From the NCBI GenBank assembly GCA_963822175.1, contig CAWGGJ010000008.1, positions 1,116,001 through 1,180,000 on the forward strand: 64,000 bases of DNA. Reading direction: 5' to 3'. Positions within the stretch are counted from its first letter, which is position 1; each line of letters starts with the position of its first letter. Under the pieces are notes generated by a model. That model saw nothing but the letters and a program-made list of their open reading frames with translations. It did no database searches and was not told the origin of the DNA. Origin of the DNA: FEB-25 sp963822175. Lineage in GTDB: Bacteria > Chloroflexota > Anaerolineae > Anaerolineales > UBA4823. The position numbers and the translations under genes are program-made. Below are positions 27,703-36,291 of this stretch, one piece after another.

Positions 27703-28107
27703 ATGAAAAAGCTGTTTGCTAAGAAGGAAATATTTAAGGTTAAGTCAATGCCAGTGGATCCTACCAGTATGGGAGAGCCTGCAACTGCAGATGAATTACA
27801 ACGGCGTGGTATGGCGTATTATGCACGTAAACAATATGCTCAAGCAGAGGCTGATTTGAAAAAAGCGATTTCTCTAGATAGCACCCATATTGATTCCTAT
27901 TATAGCCTCGGTATGGTGTATAAGGCTGTTGATCGTAAGCAGGAAGCAGTTGCTGCATTTAATCACGTGATTGAATTGATTGTAACGAACCCTGGTGCTG
28001 ATTCAACCAAAAATGATATGTTGAGAAAACTTGCCCTTGGTCATATGAATGAAATAAATCAAGGCGATTGGAATCTGGAGAAGGAGATTTGGAAACACAT
28101 AGAATAA
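27703..28107 (+). CDS. Small TPR protein
   Basis: 134 residues with two or three tetratricopeptide units: ADELQRRGMAYYARKQYAQAEADLKKAISLD and the next beginning IDSYYSLGMVYKAVDRKQEAVAAFNHVIEL. No signal peptide; the start MKKLFAKKEIFKVK is basic. TPR proteins are protein-binding scaffolds; the neighbours suggest a partner role for the chelatase-type ATPase upstream or the UroD-like enzyme downstream. An AGAGGAG site precedes the ATG. The stop is overlapped by the start of the next gene. Confidence 0.78.
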   Translation: MKKLFAKKEIFKVKSMPVDPTSMGEPATADELQRRGMAYYARKQYAQAEADLKKAISLDSTHIDSYYSLGMVYKAVDRKQEAVAAFNHVIELIVTNPGADSTKNDMLRKLALGHMNEINQGDWNLEKEIWKHIE

Positions 28108-29081
28108 CACACCGACAGCGGATTGAGCGATGTTTATCGGGAGTATCACAAGAAAAAACGCCTGTTGCTCTGTGGCGTCACTTTCCGGTCGATGATCAAA
28201 CTCCAGATAGTTTAGCCGAATCAATCCTTAGTTTCCAACGTTTATATCATTTTGATCTAGTAAAGGTGACACCTGCATCTTCTTTTTGTTTGAAGGATTG
28301 GGGTACAGAGGATGTATGGAATGGTAATTCAGAAGGCACAAGAGAATACGTTCACCGAGTGATCAACAAACCAGATGACTGGTTAAGATTATCTATCTTG
28401 GATCCATATAAGGGGTATCTGGGAGAGCAGTTATCCTGTCTGGAAATGGTATGTAATGCACTTGGTGAAGATGTTCCTGTTCTCCAAACGATATTTAGCC
28501 CATTAGCACAGGCAAAAAACCTTGTCGGCGGACAACAATTATTAGTCCACTTGAGAGAATATCCTGATGAAGTCCTGGAAGGATTAAAGATTATTACCGA
28601 GAGCACCAGCAGGTTTATTGAGGCTATCTGTCACACAAAAATGGCTGGGATTTTCTACGCAATACAGCATGGAAGTTATCAACTTCTCTCAAAGGAAGAA
28701 TATAAGAAATTTGGTCGTGGAGACGACCTATTTCTACTGGAACTATCATCAGGAAAATGGGTAAATATGCTGCATCTTCATGGAGAAGAGATCTTTTTCA
28801 AAGAATTTGTTGATTTTCCAGTTCAGGTTATCAATTGGCATGATCGGGAAACGTATCCTGACCTTGCTGAAGGGAAGGAATTATTTTCTGGTGTGGTATG
28901 TGGTGGTCTCCAGCGTATCCATACCATGGTGTTGGGGACACCAGAACAGGTTCGAGCTGAAACTCGTGATGCCATAATTTCGACCCAAAACCAACGATTT
29001 ATTCTTGGGACGGGCTGTGTGTTACCTATAACGACACCCAGAGCGAATATCCTGGCAGCCATCCAGAGTTGCTCCGCGTGA
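28089..29081 (+). CDS. Uroporphyrinogen decarboxylase-family protein (UroD/MtaA-like methyltransferase)
   Basis: About 330 residues from the TTG at 28089, chosen because GGAGAAGGAG lies just upstream; an in-frame TTG at 28068 is also possible. The fold family is shown by RQRIERCLSG at the start, LVKVTPASSFCLKDWG, IFSPLAQAKNLVGG, and the C-terminal LGTGCVLPITTPRANI typical of UroD/MtaA barrels. MtaA/MtbA members transfer methyl groups from corrinoid proteins to coenzyme M or other thiols using zinc; here HLHGEE and the GTGC cysteine could provide His/Cys ligands. True haem-pathway HemE is less likely given the divergence. It overlaps both the TPR and rsmD genes. The corrinoid protein at 10 kb is a possible distant partner. 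Confidence 0.75.
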   Translation: METHRITHRQRIERCLSGVSQEKTPVALWRHFPVDDQTPDSLAESILSFQRLYHFDLVKVTPASSFCLKDWGTEDVWNGNSEGTREYVHRVINKPDDWLRLSILDPYKGYLGEQLSCLEMVCNALGEDVPVLQTIFSPLAQAKNLVGGQQLLVHLREYPDEVLEGLKIITESTSRFIEAICHTKMAGIFYAIQHGSYQLLSKEEYKKFGRGDDLFLLELSSGKWVNMLHLHGEEIFFKEFVDFPVQVINWHDRETYPDLAEGKELFSGVVCGGLQRIHTMVLGTPEQVRAETRDAIISTQNQRFILGTGCVLPITTPRANILAAIQSCSA

Positions 29082-29653
29082 CTGATCTGCGGATCATCGG
29101 AGGCATAGCAAAGGGAAGGAGAATTCGGTCTGTTCCAGGTGAGACGACCAGGCCAATAACTGATAGAGTTAGGGAGGCATTATTTAATATTATCGGCTCT
29201 GATATTTTCGGAGCAACCTTTCTAGACCTTTTTGCCGGAACGGGGAGTGTAGGAATCGAAGCACTAAGCAGGGGGGCTGAATATGTTCTGTTTATTGAAC
29301 TTAACCGAAGACCATTTACCATAATTCGCGAAAACTTGACAAATACAAACCTTCAAGAAGGATCTGAGATGCTCCGGGCAGATGCATTTTCCTTCCTGGA
29401 AGGTTTTCCAAACAAACGGTTTGACTATGTATTTATTGCCCCTCCTCAATATAAAGAAATGTGGATACGAGCACTCATAATTCTCGACAAGAACACTGAC
29501 TGGTTATCAGGCGATGCCTGGGTGATCGTTCAGATCCATCCAATAGAATATAGACTAATCGGTGATGAGCTGAAGTTAGAAAATCTGGTTGAATTTGACC
29601 AAAGGCACTATGGAAGTACTTTATTGGTTTTTTATAGAAGATCAAATGAATGA
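29069..29653 (+). CDS. rsmD: RsmD-family 16S rRNA (guanine-N2)-methyltransferase
   Basis: 194 residues in the Rossmann-fold RsmD family, which methylates G966 of 16S rRNA using SAM. Evidence: LRIIGGIAKGRRIRSVPG and TRPITDRVREALFNII at the start, SAM motif I DLFAGTGSVG at 53-62, and a motif IV region FIAPPQY at 122-128. The canonical family motif is DPPY; here Asp is replaced by Ala and a Gln precedes Tyr, a variant I associate with Chloroflexota. The start could be TTG 29069 or GTG 29078; both overlap the UroD-like gene, implying translational coupling. In most bacteria coaD follows rsmD, but not here. Confidence 0.82.
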   Translation: MLRVTDLRIIGGIAKGRRIRSVPGETTRPITDRVREALFNIIGSDIFGATFLDLFAGTGSVGIEALSRGAEYVLFIELNRRPFTIIRENLTNTNLQEGSEMLRADAFSFLEGFPNKRFDYVFIAPPQYKEMWIRALIILDKNTDWLSGDAWVIVQIHPIEYRLIGDELKLENLVEFDQRHYGSTLLVFYRRSNE

Positions 29654-29713
29654 TTAAATAATGATAATATAATCAATGCAATATATTCTTATTAATGTCC
29701 CCAAAAATAATAT

Positions 29714-32509
29714 TTACATATTCAACCATTTGACAGCAAAATGTGGGAGATCATTCACAGAACCTATTTTTGTTGTACATGTCGGGAGTGAATCAATAAA
29801 TAACCGACCATAGCGCTTTGTCATTATGCGCCGGTCAAAAATCGCCACAACCCCACGGTCAGATTGTGTTCGAATCAATCTTCCAAACCCTTGCCTAAAA
29901 CGTAATATTGCTTCTGGCAATGAAAACTCACCGAACGGATCATCAAAGGTCTCTGCGCGAGCTGCAACTATTGGATCTGAAGGTACATCGAACGGCAATT
30001 TAACAATGATAAGCACAGATAAAGCATCACCCGGTACATCCACGCCTTCCCAAAAAGCTCTAGTGCCAAATAATACAGCATGGTCATCAGTCCGAAAGTT
30101 TTCAAGAAGGGTATTAGCAGAGGCACCTTCACCTTGTTCATATATACGGATGCCATTGCGCGATAAAAGTGGGCTGATCGAACGCGATGTCCGTTTTAGC
30201 TGGTCATAAGAAGTAAAAAGCACCAATGCTTTGCCACCGGTTGCATTACAAAGTTTTAGGATACCCTGTTCAATCGCTCTTTGATGACCTTGTCGATCCA
30301 TTGGTTCAGGGATGTCATTGGCGATATAAAGCAAGACTGAGGATTCATAGTCAAATGGAGAGCCAACAGATAATTCATAAGCCTCGTCTGCATTTAGCCT
30401 ACCTTTAAGATAATTAAATTCACCACCTGCAGTAAGTGTTGCAGAAGTGAGGATCACCGATGATTTTTCATGCCATAGATATTTTTGCATCAATGGGCCA
30501 ACATGTAGAGGTGCAGAATTCAAAGAAATTTGCCTTCCAGTGGGATTGATTTCAAACCAATATATGGCATCAGGGCGAGGTTCGAACACCATCCCATCCA
30601 TATTGGTTTGCATTTCGCCAAGTCTTCGGTATATGCTACTGATATTTGAGATCATATCATCATCCTCATCTGGAAAACTTTCCTTCATATCTCCAAGTGC
30701 CTGGATAAGCTTTGCAAGGATTTCAATTAGTGGTCTCAGGGTTAATTCGGCTTCCTCCCAGGCAGTTTCAACATCTACCCAGGATGGTTGGGTTCGAGTT
30801 GCTGGAAGAATTCGCTCCTGATGAGCATATAAACCAATATCATTTCCTTCGCGTTGTTCTAAGAGGAATTGGTCAATGGACTTAAAGAAGTATTGTGAGG
30901 TCGTCTGAAACTGAAAAGCTAGATCAGTGATTTGCTGAATATATTGATTAAGTATTATAAAATCAGAAGGGGGAAGGTTGCCCTCAAGAAGGGTCAATAT
31001 TTTCGTTAATACACCAGAATTTGGTCCTCCCAATTCACGTACTGTCCGATCGATCATAGATTGCGTAATTCGAAAACTAAGTGCGCTGGTTGTGGCTTCT
31101 TCCAGGTGATGGGCTTCATCGATGATCACATAATCATATTCTGGTAATACCCTGTTTCCGGTTGCAACATCCGCTAACAGTAATGCGTGATTGACAACAA
31201 GGATGTGTGCAGACATGGCAGCCTGACGAGCGCGGTAAAATGGGCAAATCCCTCCACGCTTTAAACAATTCTCAGACGTGCACCCTTCATCATCCGCTGA
31301 TAAGCGCATCCAGACATCACGTTCGATAGGTCCATTTAAATTGATCTCATTCCGATCTCCACTCTCTGTTTTCTGCAACCAAACCAAGATTTTGCAAATC
31401 ACTCGTATTTCATCTGCATTGTCCGGACCTCGACGGCGCATATTTTCTAGGCGGCGTGGGCAAAGGTAGTTTGATCGCCCTTTCATCACTGCAGCAGAAA
31501 GATTGATGCCCATAGCTGCACGTAGATCGGGGATATCCTTGTTGATCAATTGGTCTTGTAAATTGATTGTATTGGTAGAGATAACCACTCGTTGGCCATT
31601 TTTAAGTGCCCAGAGTGATGCAGGCAACAAGTATGCCATGCTTTTTCCAATTCCAGTTCCGGCTTCGACCATCAAGTGACGATTTTCTGACAGTGCACGG
31701 GTTACCTCACGGAGCATTTCAATCTGTTGTGGCCGATACTCATAGTTAGGAAAGTGACGAGAAAATATTCCCCCAATCTCCAATGCTGATGCTACTTCAT
31801 CTGGGTCTAATGGATATTGTTGTGGAATCGGTGATATTGGCTGTGAATCTCTGCTGTTATATGCATCAAAAATCGGTCCTGAATATCCTTGCCTGACCTG
31901 TCGACCGGAGATGGTTTCCTTTGATCTAGCCCGTAACATTTCATAAAAAGCCGGGTAACCGAGCCAATCGACACCTTCACTAAGTCTGACAATTTCAGCA
32001 AGCAGTTGTAGAGGTAATTCCATGCCAATTTCGTATAGCAATCGATACGCGGCACAGGTCACGCGTGCATCATCCAACGCCCGGTGGCTTGCAGGTAGGG
32101 GGATATTTAATAATTGCCCAAGCGCACCAAGGTTATAGCGTCCAGCAGTTGGAAGCAGAACAGATGCAATTTCATAAGTATCCAGGGATTCATTCGATCT
32201 GAAAAGAGCATGCTTCCGTAGAAATGATAGATCAAATCCCACATTATGACCGAGTATAGGAAAGTCTCCAACAAATTGGCGTAATTCAGGGATAACTTTC
32301 TGAATTGGTGGTGATTCGACCACCATATGGTCATTTATTCCAGTTAGTTGGGTAATGAAAGGCGGTATCTTTCTACCGGGATTGATGAGAGTCGACCACT
32401 CATCTTCAATGCGGTGTTCGTTGAAAAGCACCGCTCCAATTTCGATAATGGCATCTTTTTGGGGGTCCAAACCGGTTGTTTCAATATCCAGGGCAACAAT
32501 AGGCCTCAT
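29714..32509 (-). CDS. dinG: DinG-family helicase with N-terminal DEDD exonuclease domain
   Basis: 931 residues. Residues 1-165 form a PolIII-epsilon-like 3'-5' exonuclease: ALDIETTGLD with Asp8/Glu10, GHNVGFD with Asp93 and HRALDDARVT with Asp146. Residues ~245-931 form an XPD/DinG superfamily 2 helicase: Walker A GTGIGKS (284-290), four cysteines at 350, 410, 415 and 422 for an iron-sulfur cluster, and DEAH at 464-467 (VIIDEAHHLEEA), with a late QGFGRLIR motif. This exonuclease-helicase architecture is the Gram-positive/Chloroflexota DinG form, acting on damaged or branched DNA. The ATG is preceded by TATAAT at only 6 nt and no Shine-Dalgarno, suggesting a leaderless mRNA. It converges with rsmD. 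Confidence 0.92.
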   Translation of the reverse strand: MRPIVALDIETTGLDPQKDAIIEIGAVLFNEHRIEDEWSTLINPGRKIPPFITQLTGINDHMVVESPPIQKVIPELRQFVGDFPILGHNVGFDLSFLRKHALFRSNESLDTYEIASVLLPTAGRYNLGALGQLLNIPLPASHRALDDARVTCAAYRLLYEIGMELPLQLLAEIVRLSEGVDWLGYPAFYEMLRARSKETISGRQVRQGYSGPIFDAYNSRDSQPISPIPQQYPLDPDEVASALEIGGIFSRHFPNYEYRPQQIEMLREVTRALSENRHLMVEAGTGIGKSMAYLLPASLWALKNGQRVVISTNTINLQDQLINKDIPDLRAAMGINLSAAVMKGRSNYLCPRRLENMRRRGPDNADEIRVICKILVWLQKTESGDRNEINLNGPIERDVWMRLSADDEGCTSENCLKRGGICPFYRARQAAMSAHILVVNHALLLADVATGNRVLPEYDYVIIDEAHHLEEATTSALSFRITQSMIDRTVRELGGPNSGVLTKILTLLEGNLPPSDFIILNQYIQQITDLAFQFQTTSQYFFKSIDQFLLEQREGNDIGLYAHQERILPATRTQPSWVDVETAWEEAELTLRPLIEILAKLIQALGDMKESFPDEDDDMISNISSIYRRLGEMQTNMDGMVFEPRPDAIYWFEINPTGRQISLNSAPLHVGPLMQKYLWHEKSSVILTSATLTAGGEFNYLKGRLNADEAYELSVGSPFDYESSVLLYIANDIPEPMDRQGHQRAIEQGILKLCNATGGKALVLFTSYDQLKRTSRSISPLLSRNGIRIYEQGEGASANTLLENFRTDDHAVLFGTRAFWEGVDVPGDALSVLIIVKLPFDVPSDPIVAARAETFDDPFGEFSLPEAILRFRQGFGRLIRTQSDRGVVAIFDRRIMTKRYGRLFIDSLPTCTTKIGSVNDLPHFAVKWLNM

Positions 32510-32515
32510 GTAAGG

Positions 32516-32521
32516 ATTATA
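32516..32521 (-). promoter_or_regulatory. Extended -10 promoter of dinG, leaderless arrangement
   Basis: TGGTATAATC on the minus strand, TATAAT at 32521-32516, followed by exactly 6 nt and the dinG ATG at 32509. With a normal -10 to +1 distance the transcript would begin at or next to the A of ATG. No Shine-Dalgarno can fit in between. Confidence 0.6.
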
Positions 32522-32619
32522 CCAGCAACGGTTTTTGAACCCTGGGCGTGGTTAGGGGTAATTAACCAGGGAGGCAATCCCACCGCAGATCATTTATATG
32601 CCATTAATGCCAGATACTT

Positions 32620-32625
32620 TATAAT
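32620..32625 (+). promoter_or_regulatory. Candidate -10 box for the moxR operon
   Basis: TATAAT at 32620-32625, predicted start near 32632, immediately followed by a strong AGGAGG at 32635-32640 and ATG at 32646, giving a short leader of about 14 nt. Confidence 0.45.
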
Positions 32626-32645
32626 ATTGTTACCAGGAGGTGTTC

Positions 32646-33581
32646 ATGATCGAGCAAACGTGCCAAACCATTAGAGATAATGTACAAAAAGTTATCGTTG
32701 GCAAGGATGATGTAATCAATCTGGCATTGGTTGGTGTTTTATGCGAAGGGCATATATTGATCGAAGATGTGCCAGGTATTGGAAAGACAACCCTTGCGAG
32801 AGCATTGGCTGCCTCGTTAGGATGCACCTTTAAACGTATTCAATTTACCCCTGATCTTCTGCCTTCAGATGTGACTGGGATAAACTGGTTTAATCAAAAA
32901 TCACAGGAATTTGAATTCAGACCTGGTCCGATATTGACCCAAATCGTACTAGCTGATGAAATTAATCGTGCTACACCGCGTACACAATCAGCATTATTAG
33001 AAGCAATGCAAGAACAGCAAATTACGATCGATGGTGTCACTCATTCACTACCAAGACCATTCATGGTGATGGCAACAGAAAATCCGATTGAACTCGAAGG
33101 TACATTTCCATTACCTGAAGCCCAAATCGACCGATTTCTCCTTCGACTTGAAATGGGCTATCCAACTGAAGAAGAGGAGAGTTCTATTCTTGAACGATAC
33201 AGATCCACTACCCAGATACCTGAGTTACACCCAGTAACAACACCTTTGGAAATCCTTCAATTACAGGCTGAGCGCATGAACATCAGGGTTGAGAACACTG
33301 TGCGTGATTATATCGTGCGTATAGCAAGGGCAACTCGTGAGAATGATGAAATTCAACTTGGCGCAAGCCCAAGGGCAAGCCTAGCACTGTATCATTCCGC
33401 GCAGGCATGGGCAGGAATTCACGGAAGAGACTACGTATTACCAGATGATATAAAAATCATGGCTCCACATGTTCTCACGCATAGACTAATGGTATCCCCT
33501 CAGGCACAGCTTCGAGGAAGGCAACCGAAGCAACTAGTAGCAGACATTGTTGATTCAGTTCCAGTTCCAGTTGAGAATTAG
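32646..33581 (+). CDS. MoxR-family AAA+ ATPase
   Basis: 311 residues from ATG 32646, chosen because AGGAGG ends 5 nt before it (the GTG at 32640 overlaps that site). Walker A VPGIGKT is at 42-48, Walker B VLADEINRA at 101-109, followed by RTQSALLEAMQE and the sensor stretch MATENPIELEGTFPLPEAQ. MoxR ATPases act as chaperones that mature or insert partner proteins, often with VWA- or DUF58-domain proteins. Here DUF58 and a DUF4129 membrane protein follow directly, forming the familiar MoxR-DUF58-transglutaminase-like cassette. Start and short leader are well defined. Confidence 0.93.
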   Translation: MIEQTCQTIRDNVQKVIVGKDDVINLALVGVLCEGHILIEDVPGIGKTTLARALAASLGCTFKRIQFTPDLLPSDVTGINWFNQKSQEFEFRPGPILTQIVLADEINRATPRTQSALLEAMQEQQITIDGVTHSLPRPFMVMATENPIELEGTFPLPEAQIDRFLLRLEMGYPTEEEESSILERYRSTTQIPELHPVTTPLEILQLQAERMNIRVENTVRDYIVRIARATRENDEIQLGASPRASLALYHSAQAWAGIHGRDYVLPDDIKIMAPHVLTHRLMVSPQAQLRGRQPKQLVADIVDSVPVPVEN

Positions 33582-33588
33582 GGCGATC

Positions 33589-34785
33589 ATGCGCGAACGC
33601 GGATTACTAATACTCTTAATGTTGATGATGTTTGGTATTGTGCTTAAAGAGCCATTTTTAATCACCATGTCTGCGTCTTTGATGGTTATTGCTGGCGTAG
33701 CCTGGTGGTGGAAAAAGCAATCTTTAAAAGGAGTGATATACCGAAGAATATTCCATTACACACGCGGTTTTCCTGGTGAGAGGATCACTCTTCAAATAGA
33801 GGTAGAGAATCGAAAACTATTACCTATATCATGGTTACGGATCCAGGATGATTGGGCTCAGTCAGTTGGTCCGGAATCAGGAGATGTTTTAGCTCCTAGC
33901 CATATTCAGGATCATGGAATCCTGACCAATGTTTTTAGCTTTCGATGGTACGAAAAAGCCCAACGAAATTACATTTTACTTCTTCGCAAGAGAGGAGTTT
34001 TTCAAATTGGTCCTGCACGATTAGATTCTGGTGACCTATTTGGAATTTTTGAAAATACAGATGAAACTACGCGTAATCAATATATAACCGTATTTCCGAC
34101 TATACTGCCCCTTTCAAAATATGATTTTCCTGCTGAAGACCCCTTTGGTGATCGTAAATCACTACGGAGGCTTTTTGAAGATCCCAATCGCCCAATGGGT
34201 GTACGTGAATATAAGCCAGAAGATAGCTTTCGAAGAGTGCATTGGCCAGCAACAGCGAGAACAGGTCAGTTGCAAGTTAAAGTGTACCAACCAACAAATG
34301 GACAAGTAATGATGGTGTGTATGAACGTGTCCACCTTTTCTCGCCATTGGGAAGGTGTATATCCCGAGTTGCTAGAGCATTTGATCAAGGTTGCAGCAAC
34401 TTTAGTATATGAAGGCATTCATGATGGCTATAAAGTTGGTCTGGTCGCAAATGGATGCCTGGCTCATGCCGACCAACCATTTAGAATTCCTCCTGGACGA
34501 TCCCCACAGCAATTAGCCATATTGCTTGGTGCATTGGCTGGTGTGACATCGGTGGTAACTGGTAATTTTGAGCGCTTTTTATTGAGAGAAATTCCACGCG
34601 TGCAGTATGGAGCAACTCTGGTGATATTGACTGCCGTCACAAGTCTAGAACTGGCACAGACCCTTGTTCAACTAAAACATCATGAAAGGAGAATTACATT
34701 ATTTACGTTGGCAGAAGAGGCACCGCTATTGATTCCTGGAATTCGGATCATTCACCAACCTTTTAAACCGTCTGCAGTATTATGA
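33589..34785 (+). CDS. DUF58 domain-containing membrane-associated protein
   Basis: 398 residues from the ATG at 33589, 7 bp beyond the moxR stop. Two hydrophobic segments near the start (LLILLMLMMFGIVL and ITMSASLMVIAGVAWWW) anchor it; a beta-rich region follows (FPGERITLQIEVENRKLLP). The DUF58 signature is present as RRLFEDPNRPMGVREYKPED followed by RRVHWPATARTGQL. DUF58 domains are VWA-related and partner with MoxR ATPases. It overlaps the next gene by 4 bases. Molecular role unknown; an envelope-related assembly function is usual for the cassette. Confidence 0.85.
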   Translation: MRERGLLILLMLMMFGIVLKEPFLITMSASLMVIAGVAWWWKKQSLKGVIYRRIFHYTRGFPGERITLQIEVENRKLLPISWLRIQDDWAQSVGPESGDVLAPSHIQDHGILTNVFSFRWYEKAQRNYILLLRKRGVFQIGPARLDSGDLFGIFENTDETTRNQYITVFPTILPLSKYDFPAEDPFGDRKSLRRLFEDPNRPMGVREYKPEDSFRRVHWPATARTGQLQVKVYQPTNGQVMMVCMNVSTFSRHWEGVYPELLEHLIKVAATLVYEGIHDGYKVGLVANGCLAHADQPFRIPPGRSPQQLAILLGALAGVTSVVTGNFERFLLREIPRVQYGATLVILTAVTSLELAQTLVQLKHHERRITLFTLAEEAPLLIPGIRIIHQPFKPSAVL

Positions 34786-36278
34786 AACAACTTTCACCGA
34801 TACACATAATTCCGTGGCGCGAAATTACGATCTTTATGTTAATAATTATGGATTCGTGCTGGATCACACCATGGTTTCGATCGCTCACACCGGAAACTTA
34901 TGCCATTCAATCACTCCGAGTATTGATTTCCCTTTCTTGCATTGTTTTATTTTCCTACTTACTGGTAAGGTTAATGGAATATCTAAAACTGAAGAAATCA
35001 ATCCGCAGGGCATTAATGGTTGCATTCCTGGTAGTTGTTAGTTTTATCGCAATAGAAACAATGTTATATGCTCAGGAATCCGTTTCACTAACAGAGCTGC
35101 TTACTCGGCCAATTCGTAGTTTTGCAGATGTACAATCCATCATTCCACCTGAATTTATTATTATCCTCACTGTATTAATTGGTTTTTGGCGAGGTTTATC
35201 TATTGCTCAGGAGCATATTGGTCCATCAACGGTGAAAAGCCACTTCTTGTTGGGGATTGTTTTCTTTGTTTTATTTATTTTTATTACTACATTAATTACA
35301 GGAGAAAATCCTGGTGATTTCTTTTACTTATTCCTATTTGCTTCACTTATTGCTATGTCTACTGCACGAATGACCATAGTGGGTATGGTTCGAGGTGGCA
35401 AGCAAAATATATTTAATCGTTCTTGGTTTGTCGGTATATTTTTGGCAGCTCTACTGGTAGTTGGAATAGCATCAATGTTGAGTGGGGTTATCGCCCAACA
35501 ATTTTCTTGGATTGGAGCGATATTTCTTGGATTATTTGGTTCAATTATTATTCTTCTATGGATCATCCTTAATCCTGTTTTAGCATACCTGATAAAGATA
35601 CTCAGTGACTTGATCCAGGATTCAAAGGCAATTGAAAATTTAGGAAATAGTATTCAAATGATCAACGATATGGTGAGGGGATTAGGTGAGAAATTGATGG
35701 CATTCGTAAATAAATCTGGAATTGCCCCCATAATCTCGCAATTGGCACCCACCGTAAGGACTATTATTCTGATCGGAATAATTGTGGCAATCGTATTATT
35801 CATATTGTTATGGATGGGCGTGCGTTTGTGGAGAGATCGTGAACGACGCAGAGAACAAGGTGAAATAAAGTCGAATTTACACAGTGGGAATTTGCTTCAA
35901 TCTCTACTAGCCATGCTTTTGGTTGGGTGGAACAGTGCCACAAAATCGATGACACAGCTTATCGATCTTAATCAACGTCGTCGACTTCGTGCTGCAGCCA
36001 GAATTAGGCAGGTATATACCGATCTTCTTGAGTTATGTGCGAAAATAGGGCAACCTCGTCCAGATGCCCTAACTCCGTTGGAATTTGTTTCAAAATTGGA
36101 CATGCTGTTTCCAGAATTTACCCCAGAAGTTGACACAATTACTCAAGCTTATATGCGGGTGCGTTATGGGCTCTTACCAGAGACACAGGAGGAAATTGTT
36201 GCGGTTGAATCTGCCTGGAAGTTATTACGTTCCGCAGGCCATGAATTATTATCTGAGCAAAGGCGTGCACAAAAATAA
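34782..36278 (+). CDS. Polytopic membrane protein with C-terminal DUF4129 domain
   Basis: 498 residues. About eight hydrophobic segments occupy residues 15-275, then a cytoplasmic or extracellular amphipathic stretch, a further helix near 325-345 (IILIGIIVAIVLFILLW) and a C-terminal DUF4129-like domain (~395-498: RLRAAARIRQVYTDLLELCA and PLEFVSKLDMLFPE). In MoxR-DUF58 cassettes the third protein often has a transglutaminase core before DUF4129; here no such core with its Cys-His-Asp triad is visible, so this is a shortened version. Overlaps DUF58 by 4 bases (ATGA). The gene converges with the CBS/ACT gene 13 bp away. Confidence 0.75.
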   Translation: MKQLSPIHIIPWREITIFMLIIMDSCWITPWFRSLTPETYAIQSLRVLISLSCIVLFSYLLVRLMEYLKLKKSIRRALMVAFLVVVSFIAIETMLYAQESVSLTELLTRPIRSFADVQSIIPPEFIIILTVLIGFWRGLSIAQEHIGPSTVKSHFLLGIVFFVLFIFITTLITGENPGDFFYLFLFASLIAMSTARMTIVGMVRGGKQNIFNRSWFVGIFLAALLVVGIASMLSGVIAQQFSWIGAIFLGLFGSIIILLWIILNPVLAYLIKILSDLIQDSKAIENLGNSIQMINDMVRGLGEKLMAFVNKSGIAPIISQLAPTVRTIILIGIIVAIVLFILLWMGVRLWRDRERRREQGEIKSNLHSGNLLQSLLAMLLVGWNSATKSMTQLIDLNQRRRLRAAARIRQVYTDLLELCAKIGQPRPDALTPLEFVSKLDMLFPEFTPEVDTITQAYMRVRYGLLPETQEEIVAVESAWKLLRSAGHELLSEQRRAQK

Positions 36279-36291
36279 GTCGACTATTAGG

